A DNA stretch of 5,197 bases from Nanobdellota archaeon. GTDB taxonomy: Bacteria; Patescibacteriota; Minisyncoccia; UBA6257; GWB1-50-10. The stretch lies in contig JAUYPG010000092.1 in assembly GCA_030695805.1 (NCBI GenBank), forward strand, positions 1-5,197, read 5' to 3'. Numbering within the stretch: position 1 is the first letter of the stretch; the number at the start of each line of letters is the position of its first letter. Below, piece after piece: positions 1-5,197 of this stretch. The translations under genes and the position numbers were made by a program. The notes below the pieces were generated by a model. It had not been told where the DNA came from. It was given only the letters and a program-made list of their open reading frames with translations, and made no database searches.

Positions 1-3000
1 TGCACCGCAGGATACTCTGGGCCATGTGGGAGGACGGCTTAACAGCGAACGCCAAACTTCGGAAATCCGCGAACGTAGTGGGCTCCGTCTTAGGACGTTA
101 CCACCCGCACGGCGATACCGCGGTGTATGACGCAATGGCCCGCATGGCGCAGGACTTTTCTTTGCGCTATCCATTGATTCACGGGCAGGGAAATTGGGGG
201 TGTTTTACAGAAGACACAAAAATTAAACTCACCGATGGACGAAGTGCGAACTTCAAAGAACTTATACAGGAACACAAAACAGGTAAGAAAAATTATACTT
301 ATACTTTTAATCATGCAATACAACAAATAGAAGTGGCGGAGATACAACACCCGCGTTGTACGCGAAAAAACGCAGAAGTTATAAAAGTAACTCTGGACAA
401 CGGAGAAGAAATAAAATGCACGCCCGACCATAGATTTATGCTGCGAGGCGGCGCGTATAGAGGGGCGAAAGATCTTCGCATTGGAGATTCTCTTATGCCG
501 GGATATTTCCGTTTATCTACATCAAAAGATGACCGGAACGCCGTGGGGTATTCCATGATAAAACAGCCGATTACTGGAGCGTGGGATTGGGTGCATCGCC
601 TTGCTGATGAATGGAATATAAATCACGGCGTATATAAAAAAAGCGCTGGCAGAATTAGACATCACAAGGATTTTAGGAAGCTTAATAACAACCCAGACAA
701 TCTCCAAAGAATGGATTGGAAAAAGCATTGGCAATTGCATTACACGCTTGCGTCGTGGCGGCACCGGAATGACCCGCAATACGTAGAAAACCTAGCCAAA
801 GGAAGAAAAAAATATATTCAGGAACACATTCATGTATTTGCGGAAAGAGCGCGGGAACTGAATAAAAAATTATGGAATAGCCCTTCTTTCAGGATGCGTC
901 ATCGCGAGCGAATTCAGGAAATGTGGAGGGATCCCGAATATAAGGAGCGGATGAGGAGCGTGTCCAGCAGGAATCTTACAAAAAAATGGCAAGAGGAAGC
1001 ATATCGGGTGTTCATGAGTGATTTGAAATCGAAAGAGATGAAAGAGAAATGGCAGAATGCAGAATACCGGGCATTTTGGGAGGGAAAAATGAGAGAGATT
1101 TCCAATGCCCTATGGAAAAATCCAGAACATCGCCAGCGCATGTCGGAACTTCAAAGAAAGAGGACCAGCGACCCGATATGGAAAGCAAGACAGAGCGAAA
1201 TCACAAAGAACCTTTGGAGAAATCCTGAATATAGGGAAAAATACGGAAAAGACCATTTTTCAAAAATGGCGAATAAGCTATGGGAAAACGAGGAAACGCG
1301 AAAACTTCACGCTGCCAAGGCAAAAAAACAATGGGAAGATGGAGCATTCAGAAAAAAAATAACTGAACTCACAAGAGAAAGAGGGAAAGAAATGGCAAGC
1401 AAGAATCCGCAGCACTTTCGGGACATGGCTGAAAAAGCGGGGGCCTCTCTGCGGGAAAACTGGAAAAATCCGGAATACAAAAAAAGAGTCCTGCGAAGCA
1501 AAATATTGGGATACGCGAACAAAATTCTGAAAGAATATAAAAGATTAACGCCGCGTCTTTACGCGGAAAAACGGGCAAACAACGGAATCCCATCGCTGGC
1601 AGGAGCCCTCTGTTATTTTAAAAATTTTGACGAAATCGAAAGAGAGGCAAAGACGCACAACCACAAAGTAAAGATGGTGCAATTTCTGCGAAAGCGAGAA
1701 GACGTATATGACATTACAATAAATGAGCATCACAACTTCCTTCTAGGCTCGGGGATTTTTGTTCACAACTCAATTGACGGCGATTCACCTGCGGCAATGA
1801 GATATACAGAAGCAAAGCTCTCAAAAATCGCGACAGAAATGCTCGCGGACATCGAAAAGGAAACCGTAACATGGAATCCAAACTATGATGCCTCGCGCGA
1901 AGAACCGAGCTTTCTTCCGGCAAAGCTCCCCAATCTTCTTTTGAACGGCACAATGGGCATTTCCGTGGGCATGGCCACCTCCATTCCGCCCCATAATCTC
2001 GAGGAGATCACGGACGCGGTGGAGCATCTTATGGAGCACCCAGAGGCAACGATAAAAGAACTCATGGAATACGTCCCCGGGCCGGACTTTCCGACAGGCG
2101 GCATCATCTACGACAGGAAAAGCATCGAAGAGGCCTATGCCACGGGCAAGGGAAGCGTGCCAACCCGCGCGGTCGCGGAAATCGAGGAGACGAGCAAAGG
2201 AGCGGGCAGGATCGTGATCACGGAGATCCCCTACCAGGTAAACAAGTCCGATCTCATCATAAAGATGGCCGAACTCGTAACCGAAAAGAAGATCGAGGGG
2301 ATCAAAGACATCCGCGACGAATCCGGCCGCGAGGGGCTCCGCATAGTTGTGGACACGAAGCAAGACGCGATCCCGCAGAAAATTTTGAACAAGCTCTACC
2401 AGACAACCGATCTCCAGAAAAATTTTTACATGAACATGATCGCTCTCGTCGGTGGCATCCAGCCCCGCCTCCTCTCCCTGAAGGATATTCTCGAGGAGTA
2501 CATCGCCCACAGAAAAGAGATAGTGCGGAAGCGCACCGAATTCGATCTGAAAAAGGCGAAAGAACGGGCGCATATATTGGAAGGCCTGGTAAAGGCGCTT
2601 GATGTGATTGATAGAATTATCGCGACCATCAAAAAATCCAAAGACCGCGAAGCCGCGAAAGAGAACTTGATCAAGGTATTCACATTCACCGAACTGCAGG
2701 CAAACGCGATTTTGGACATGCGCCTCGCCACGCTCGCCGCGCTTGAACGCGAAAAGCTCGAAAACGAACTAAAAGAAAAGAGAACGCTCATCAAGGAACT
2801 CGAGGAGATTTTGAGAACTCCAAAGAGAATTGTAGGCATTATAAAAGAGGAACTCGGAGAACTCAAAAAGACCTTCGGAGAGGGGAGAAGGACGAAGATC
2901 GTAAAGTCGGGACTGAAGGACTTCAGCGAAGAGGACCTGGTGCCGAACGAGGAAACCATCATAACTTTGACGCGCACCGGATACATCAAGCGTATGCCGC

Positions 3001-3890
3001 CCTCGACCTTCAAGGCGCAAAAGCGGGGAGGTAAGGGCCTCATCGGCTCTGAAGTGAAAGAAGAGGACCAGCTCGAGCACTTCGAGGGCGCGGAAACGCA
3101 CGACAACATTCTTTTCTTCACTTCAAGCGGCAAGGTCTTTCAGACCAAGGTGTATGAGGTGCCCGCGGCTTCGCGCGTGGCAAAGGGCAAGCTCATCCAG
3201 AATTTTCTTGAGGTGCCGCAGGAGGAGCGCGTGAGCGCGATCGTAACCTATAAGGGGGATTTGAAAGAAGCCGAACTTGAGCATGAGGCGCTCGTTATGG
3301 TTACGAAAAACGGACTCATAAAAAAAACATATCTCGCGGAATACCAAAACGTGCGGCGGACAGGGATTATCTCAATGGGTCTGAAAAAAGGAGATGAACT
3401 AAAGGAGGTAAAGATGGTCAGCGAGGGGGACCAGATCGTGGTCGTAACGAAAAAGGGGCAGGCAATCAGATTCAAAGAGCGTGATGCCCGCGCAATGGGC
3501 CGCGCGGCCTCGGGTGTTGCCGCGATCCGCGTGAAAAAAGATGACGAGGTAATCGCTCTTGATATAATTAAAGCTAAAGAAGCTAAAAGCTATAAGCTCC
3601 TCATCGTCATGTCAAACGGCTTCGCGAAGCAGACGCCGCTGAAAGAATACAAGATACAGAATCGCGGCGGCTCGGGCATAAAAACCGCGCGCGTTACGGG
3701 AAAGACCGGCGAGGTCATTGCCGCCCGCATCGTGGGAGACGAGGAGGAAGAGGTGATCGCCTTCTCATCCAAGGGCCAGGCGCTCCGCACCGAACTGAAA
3801 GACATCAGGAAGACGAGCCGCGACACCCAGGGGGTGAGGGTTATGAATCTGAAGGCGGGAGACAAGTTGGTTGGAATTGTATGTCTATAA
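1..3890 (+). CDS. gyrA: DNA gyrase subunit A, 5'-truncated by the window edge, interrupted in frame by an intein
   Basis: This is the breakage-reunion and DNA-wrapping subunit of the gyrase A2B2 heterotetramer, which introduces negative supercoils using ATP bound by GyrB. The frame enters as ..HRRILWAM (codons from position 3), matching E. coli GyrA from about His45, so roughly 44 residues and the true start are missing. The Met at 24 is internal. Visible landmarks are HPHGDTAVYD at 102-131, with Thr (117-119) where E. coli has Ser83 and Asp (129-131) at the Asp87 position; catalytic Arg-Tyr at 1800-1805; GMATSIPPHNL after it; the FPTGG tower region near 2088; and a long charged coiled coil around 2540-2830. 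The C-terminal domain starts near 2958. Without the intein the visible extein is 772 residues, about 816 in total, normal for GyrA. The GyrA box separates it from ParC. It stops at TAA just after the last blade, with no acidic tail. Confidence 0.97.
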   Translation, partial: HRRILWAMWEDGLTANAKLRKSANVVGSVLGRYHPHGDTAVYDAMARMAQDFSLRYPLIHGQGNWGCFTEDTKIKLTDGRSANFKELIQEHKTGKKNYTYTFNHAIQQIEVAEIQHPRCTRKNAEVIKVTLDNGEEIKCTPDHRFMLRGGAYRGAKDLRIGDSLMPGYFRLSTSKDDRNAVGYSMIKQPITGAWDWVHRLADEWNINHGVYKKSAGRIRHHKDFRKLNNNPDNLQRMDWKKHWQLHYTLASWRHRNDPQYVENLAKGRKKYIQEHIHVFAERARELNKKLWNSPSFRMRHRERIQEMWRDPEYKERMRSVSSRNLTKKWQEEAYRVFMSDLKSKEMKEKWQNAEYRAFWEGKMREISNALWKNPEHRQRMSELQRKRTSDPIWKARQSEITKNLWRNPEYREKYGKDHFSKMANKLWENEETRKLHAAKAKKQWEDGAFRKKITELTRERGKEMASKNPQHFRDMAEKAGASLRENWKNPEYKKRVLRSKILGYANKILKEYKRLTPRLYAEKRANNGIPSLAGALCYFKNFDEIEREAKTHNHKVKMVQFLRKREDVYDITINEHHNFLLGSGIFVHNSIDGDSPAAMRYTEAKLSKIATEMLADIEKETVTWNPNYDASREEPSFLPAKLPNLLLNGTMGISVGMATSIPPHNLEEITDAVEHLMEHPEATIKELMEYVPGPDFPTGGIIYDRKSIEEAYATGKGSVPTRAVAEIEETSKGAGRIVITEIPYQVNKSDLIIKMAELVTEKKIEGIKDIRDESGREGLRIVVDTKQDAIPQKILNKLYQTTDLQKNFYMNMIALVGGIQPRLLSLKDILEEYIAHRKEIVRKRTEFDLKKAKERAHILEGLVKALDVIDRIIATIKKSKDREAAKENLIKVFTFTELQANAILDMRLATLAALEREKLENELKEKRTLIKELEEILRTPKRIVGIIKEELGELKKTFGEGRRTKIVKSGLKDFSEEDLVPNEETIITLTRTGYIKRMPPSTFKAQKRGGKGLIGSEVKEEDQLEHFEGAETHDNILFFTSSGKVFQTKVYEVPAASRVAKGKLIQNFLEVPQEERVSAIVTYKGDLKEAELEHEALVMVTKNGLIKKTYLAEYQNVRRTGIISMGLKKGDELKEVKMVSEGDQIVVVTKKGQAIRFKERDARAMGRAASGVAAIRVKKDDEVIALDIIKAKEAKSYKLLIVMSNGFAKQTPLKEYKIQNRGGSGIKTARVTGKTGEVIAARIVGDEEEEVIAFSSKGQALRTELKDIRKTSRDTQGVRVMNLKAGDKLVGIVCL
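201..503 (+). other. Intein N-terminal splicing domain (blocks A and B)
   Basis: Intein residues 1 to ~101. Cys1 is the nucleophile for the first N-to-S acyl shift. Block B reads CTPDHRFML, with the TxxH Thr at 420-422 and His at 429-431; this pair normally activates the N-terminal scissile bond. The stretch DLRIGDSLMP (residues 91-100) is the usual end of the N-terminal half of a Hint fold, so the nuclease is inserted just after it. All the catalytic residues expected here are present. Confidence 0.9.
534..743 (+). other. HNH homing endonuclease domain inside the intein
   Basis: Intein residues ~112-181. The segment VHRLADEW (His132 at 594-596) is followed by RIRHHKDF (His154, His155), the Asn-rich LNNNPDNL (Asn167 at 699-701) and KKHWQLHY (His176, His180). 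This order, vHrl..., then HH.d, NN.p.NL and H...H, is the ββα-metal HNH fold as seen in HNH_3-type homing endonucleases of introns and phages. His155 is a reasonable general base, with the Asn and last His as structural or metal-binding residues; the exact assignments are inferred. No LAGLIDADG dodecapeptide is visible. All core residues are present, so the nuclease may be active. Confidence 0.85.
756..1496 (+). repeat. Tandem W-x-N-P-E-Y-R basic repeat array, ~12-13 units, in the intein
   Basis: Intein residues ~186-432. The unit consensus is W-x-[ND]-P-E-[YFH]-[RK]-x-x-M, followed by a basic helix-like stretch. Anchor-Trp positions are intein residues 225, 242, 263, 284, 305, 339, 361, 378 and 421, with the same register but Trp lost at 322 (Thr) and 400 (Ser); two weaker units precede at ~189 and ~208. 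Spacings are 17, 21, 21, 21, 17, 17, 22, 17, 22, 21. Clear examples are MWRDPEYKERM, LWKNPEHRQRM, LWRNPEYREKY and NWKNPEYKKRV. DNA copies are diverged, so this is an old protein-level repeat and not a recent DNA duplication. The array is very rich in Lys and Arg and resembles the small nuclease-associated modular units (NUMOD3-like, for instance NEETRK in one copy) attached to HNH and GIY-YIG homing enzymes. DNA binding is inferred. Confidence 0.85.
1497..1658 (+). other. Linker or small domain between the repeat array and the C-terminal splicing region
   Basis: Intein residues ~433-486. It lacks the WxNPEYR signature and reads as two or three helices: LGYANKILKEYKRL, then TPRLYAEKRANNGIPS, then YFKNFDEIEREAKTHN. 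The last part resembles the 'yFgsfeeA...A' helix segments that often precede the NHKV junction of HNH-type inteins and may be a further small DNA-contacting module. It could equally be plain linker. I do not recognise a named family with confidence. Confidence 0.45.
1659..1769 (+). other. Intein C-terminal splicing domain (blocks F and G)
   Basis: Intein residues 487-523. It starts at NHKV, runs through DVYDITI and HHNFLL (block F, His510/His511) and ends GSGIFVHN (block G). The penultimate His522 and terminal Asn523 are the residues that carry out Asn cyclisation and C-terminal cleavage, and Ser +1 of the extein accepts the transferred N-extein. All are intact, so this half looks splicing-competent. 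Confidence 0.9.
2958..3887 (+). other. GyrA C-terminal DNA-wrapping domain, six-bladed propeller
   Basis: Six successive blade strands with a Gly-[YKLQF] turn can be read: LTRTGYIKRM, FTSSGKVFQT, VTKNGLIKKT, VTKKGQAIRF, VMSNGFAKQT and FSSKGQALRT. The canonical GyrA box QKRGGKG at 3018-3038 lies in the first blade; a degenerate relative, QNRGGSG, occurs near 3657. The GyrA box is the feature of gyrase that enables chiral DNA wrapping and negative supercoiling, so this supports gyrase over topoisomerase IV. There is no C-terminal acidic tail, which in some species tunes supercoiling. Confidence 0.9.
3401..3416 (+). promoter_or_regulatory. Perfect internal Shine-Dalgarno sequence followed by an in-frame ATG in gyrA
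   Basis: The bases aaaggaggt at 3401-3409 are a full match to the usual 16S anti-Shine-Dalgarno. Five bases after the ggagg core comes ATG at 3414, in the gyrA frame (Lys-Glu-Val-Lys-Met). Initiation here would make a 158-residue protein containing only propeller blades 4-6. The codons are also sensible gyrA coding sequence, so chance is a real possibility. The motif is seen directly; its use as a start is speculative. Confidence 0.3.
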
Positions 3891-3894
3891 AATG

Positions 3895-3976
3895 TTCAAT
3901 TTTCAATTTACAATTTTCAATAAATGACTTAATGAATCAATGAAAATTCAATGAAAATTGGAAATTGATAATTGAA
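3895..3976 (+). repeat. AT-rich imperfect inverted repeat filling the gyrA/solute-binding-protein spacer
   Basis: The left arm 3895-3919 and right arm 3952-3976 are each 25 bases and pair at 23 of 25 positions, with a 32-base loop. The left arm is itself built of tandem heptads (CAATTTT, CAATTTA, CAATTTT from 3897), and the loop and right arm share a perfect 11-base tandem duplication, TCAATGAAAAT, at 3937-3947 and 3948-3958. The stem is almost pure A/T, unlike a normal GC-rich intrinsic terminator. It may be a dispersed intergenic repeat family or a weak RNA hairpin. No convincing promoter is visible in the spacer. Confidence 0.75.
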
Positions 3977-3982
3977 AATTTT

Positions 3983-5167
3983 ATGCAAATAAATAAGGTC
4001 CAATTCATTATCATTAGCGGAGTAGTAGGAATAACCCTCCTCTTCTTTTTGATTTTGAAGGGCTTCCTCCCCGGACTTCAGAAGGAGAATACTGCGGCAG
4101 AAAACGCGGTAGAGGGCACGCTCACCATCTGGGGGATGTTTGATGACGAAGACGCCTACAGGACGGCGATAGAGGGTTTTAAGGGAGTGCATCCGAAACT
4201 GCGGATCGCCTACCGGAAGTTTACCGACGAGGCGCGCTATGAAATGGAGCTCTTGGAGGCCCTGGCTGTGCGCAGGGGGCCGGATATTTTTATGATTCCG
4301 AGCAGAGGCCTGGACCGGAATAAGGAAAAAATCGCCTTTGCCCCGCAGAGCCGGATGTCGCTCCTCTCGCTTCGCCGCCTCTTTCCGCGGGTCGTGGAAG
4401 AGGACTTTGTGGACAGGGGAAATATCGGCGCGCTCCCGCTCTCTATTGATACGCTGGTTTTGATTTACAACAGAAATTTACTGAATCAGGCAGGCATCAT
4501 CCTTCCTCCGGCAACATGGGAGGACTTGGTAATACTTGTTCCGCGCCTTGTGAAAAAAGATGATACGGGTGCAATAGCACAGGCGGGAATCGCCTTGGGG
4601 GGATCGGGAGAAACCGTGGCACGCGCCGCGGACATTGTAGGACTCCTTGCCCTGCAGAACGCGGCGGCAAGCGGATCATCTCTCGAATCAATCATAAGAA
4701 GCGGCGCGGGAACACAAGCCCTCGATTTCTATAAAAAATTTGGCGTTGCGGAAAGCCCGGCCTACACTTGGAGCGATACAATGCCCTACTCCCTGGACGC
4801 TTTCGGCACCGGACGCGCGGCCATGATTTTGGGCTACTCCTCGGACCTCAAAAATATCTCGGCGCGGAACAGTTTCATAGAGCCGACCATCGCGAAAGCC
4901 CCGCAAAAACAGGGCTCTGAAAATCCGGTCGCGCTCTCACGCTACTGGGGATACGCGGTTTCAAACGGGTCTCCCATGCCGGACATTGCCTGGCAGTTTA
5001 TAATAATGATGACGACAAACGAGGGAATTGCCCGAAGTTACGCGAGCGTCACGGGGCGCCCGCCCGCGCTGAATGCTCTCATCGCGGAAAATCTGAATAA
5101 TCCGAAGATGAGCGTGTTCGCGGAGCAGGCCCTTTTCGCCCGCTCAGTGAGAGTTCCGGATGAGTGA
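3983..5167 (+). CDS. Membrane-anchored extracellular solute-binding protein, family-1 type
   Basis: This is a 394-residue protein resembling the substrate-capture component of ABC sugar or oligosaccharide importers. Residues ~8-25 are one hydrophobic helix after a short Lys-containing N-terminus. There is no Cys in the whole protein, so it is not a lipoprotein; the helix is an uncleaved anchor or a signal peptide. After a linker come the family landmarks: GTLTIWGMFDD (from residue 45), RRGPDIFMIPS (97-107), then LPLSIDTLVLIYNRNLL, LPPATWEDLV, FGTGRAAMILGY and, near the end, RYWGYAVSNGSP with a helical tail. Length is slightly under the typical 400-450. ATG 3983 was preferred to TTG 3965, since the longer form only adds residues encoded by the inverted repeat; neither has a Shine-Dalgarno site. 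The substrate cannot be told from sequence. No permease or ATPase is adjacent upstream, so a transport role is by family only. Confidence 0.85.
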   Translation: MQINKVQFIIISGVVGITLLFFLILKGFLPGLQKENTAAENAVEGTLTIWGMFDDEDAYRTAIEGFKGVHPKLRIAYRKFTDEARYEMELLEALAVRRGPDIFMIPSRGLDRNKEKIAFAPQSRMSLLSLRRLFPRVVEEDFVDRGNIGALPLSIDTLVLIYNRNLLNQAGIILPPATWEDLVILVPRLVKKDDTGAIAQAGIALGGSGETVARAADIVGLLALQNAAASGSSLESIIRSGAGTQALDFYKKFGVAESPAYTWSDTMPYSLDAFGTGRAAMILGYSSDLKNISARNSFIEPTIAKAPQKQGSENPVALSRYWGYAVSNGSPMPDIAWQFIIMMTTNEGIARSYASVTGRPPALNALIAENLNNPKMSVFAEQALFARSVRVPDE

Positions 5168-5197
5168 AGGGAGAAGGAGGAGTTGGAATACGCAATT
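5160..5197 (+). CDS. Start of an overlapping downstream gene, truncated by the window end
   Basis: ATG at 5160-5162 lies inside the last codons of the solute-binding protein (stop TGA 5165-5167), giving an 8-base overlap in the +1 frame. Twelve codons are visible, MSEGRRRSWNTQ, open to the window end. Such short overlaps usually mean translational coupling within one operon. The Arg-rich start could be the cytoplasmic lead of a membrane protein, but too little is seen to name a product. Another reading is that aaggagg at 5174-5180 serves a later start; the only candidate in range, TTG 5183, is just two bases away, which is too close. Confidence 0.5.
   Translation, partial: MSEGRRRSWNTQ

Larger units (their letters stand above)
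201..1769 (+). mobile_element. Intein of 523 residues with HNH homing endonuclease, inserted in gyrA
   Basis: A 523-residue in-frame insertion splits the conserved GyrA string GNWG/SIDGDS, which is contiguous in other gyrases. It begins with Cys (201-203) and ends His-Asn (1764-1769), followed by Ser as the +1 nucleophile (1770-1772). Block A is CFTEDTKIKLTDG, block B contains TPDH (Thr74, His77 of the intein), block F is VYDITINEHHNF (residues 502-513) and block G is GIFVHN. These are the residues needed for standard class 1 protein splicing, so the element should excise itself and ligate Gly to Ser. Order: N-terminal splicing domain (1 to ~101), HNH nuclease (~112-181), basic repeat array (~186-432), linker (~433-486), C-terminal splicing part (487-523). 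No stop or frameshift interrupts it, so it looks intact. The reading frame runs through both junctions, which argues against an intron. Confidence 0.95.

Noticed and set aside
24..26. ATG as the start of gyrA
   Set aside because: The frame is open upstream to the window edge and encodes HRRILWAM, conserved GyrA sequence, so this Met is internal and the true start lies outside.
117..119. Thr at the Ser83 position as a quinolone-resistance mutation
   Set aside because: Thr occurs naturally at this position in susceptible bacteria and keeps the hydroxyl, so it does not by itself indicate resistance.
1105..1362. 85-codon + strand frame within the intein region
   Set aside because: It is an out-of-frame reading of the Lys-rich repeats; the main frame carries the clear HNH and WxNPEYR signatures.
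201..1769. Group I or group II intron instead of an intein
   Set aside because: The insertion is in frame without a stop, begins with Cys, ends His-Asn before Ser and carries protein splicing blocks A, B, F and G.
1821..2573. 250-codon open frame on the minus strand
   Set aside because: It lies wholly opposite conserved gyrA coding sequence, shows no recognisable motif, and is explained by the codon bias of the + strand gene.
3886..3891. TATAAA as a -10 promoter element for the solute-binding protein gene
   Set aside because: No convincing -35 element lies at 16-18 bases upstream and the region is AT-rich enough for chance matches.
3965..3982. TTG start extending the solute-binding protein by six residues
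   Set aside because: The extra codons are part of the inverted repeat, TTG is a weaker start, no Shine-Dalgarno precedes it, and the usual charged lead before the membrane helix is already present from ATG 3983.
3895..3982. Rho-independent terminator after gyrA
   Set aside because: The stem is almost entirely A/T with a 32-base loop, and the only following T-run abuts the next start codon; it lacks the GC-rich stem of a typical terminator.

Overview
The window holds three genes, all on the + strand: the 3' part of a DNA gyrase subunit A gene (gyrA) interrupted by a large intein; a complete membrane-anchored solute-binding protein gene; and the first 12 codons of a third gene that overlaps the end of the second. 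The proteins are clearly bacterial. Long AT-rich CAATTTT-type repeats between genes, a solute-binding protein with a plain N-terminal membrane helix and no lipobox, and the general style of the GyrA sequence suggest a Candidate Phyla Radiation (Patescibacteria/Parcubacteria-like) genome. That is an impression, not a proven assignment. TGA ends the second gene, which argues against the recoded Gracilibacteria/Absconditabacteria lineages.

Region 1 (1-3890) is gyrA. The first ~44 codons lie outside the window. The extein visible here is 772 residues and carries the HPHGD quinolone-resistance segment, the catalytic Arg-Tyr, the long coiled coil, a canonical GyrA box (QKRGGKG) and a six-bladed C-terminal domain. 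Between the Gly and Ser matching E. coli GyrA Gly110 and Ser111 lies a 523-residue intein (201-1769) with all splicing landmarks: Cys1, TPDH in block B, HHNF in block F, a terminal His-Asn and a Ser at +1. Splicing must occur for a functional gyrase, because the intein separates the quinolone-resistance helix from the catalytic tyrosine.

The intein is the most interesting part. Its central domain is not LAGLIDADG but an HNH nuclease. This is followed by about 12-13 tandem, strongly basic W-x-N-P-E-Y-R units whose spacing switches between 17 and 21-22 residues. I read this as a modular DNA-binding array that would target the gyrA insertion site for homing. The intein is visibly richer in A/T than its host gene.

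Region 2 (3891-3982) is a 92-base AT-rich spacer that is almost entirely an imperfect inverted repeat of 25-base arms. It ends six bases before the next start codon and leaves no Shine-Dalgarno site.

Region 3 (3983-5167) encodes a 394-residue family-1-type extracellular solute-binding protein held by one N-terminal membrane helix. Region 4 (5160-5197) begins an overlapping downstream gene, probably translationally coupled. No permease or ATPase gene is visible. No tRNA, rRNA, CRISPR array or insertion sequence was found.
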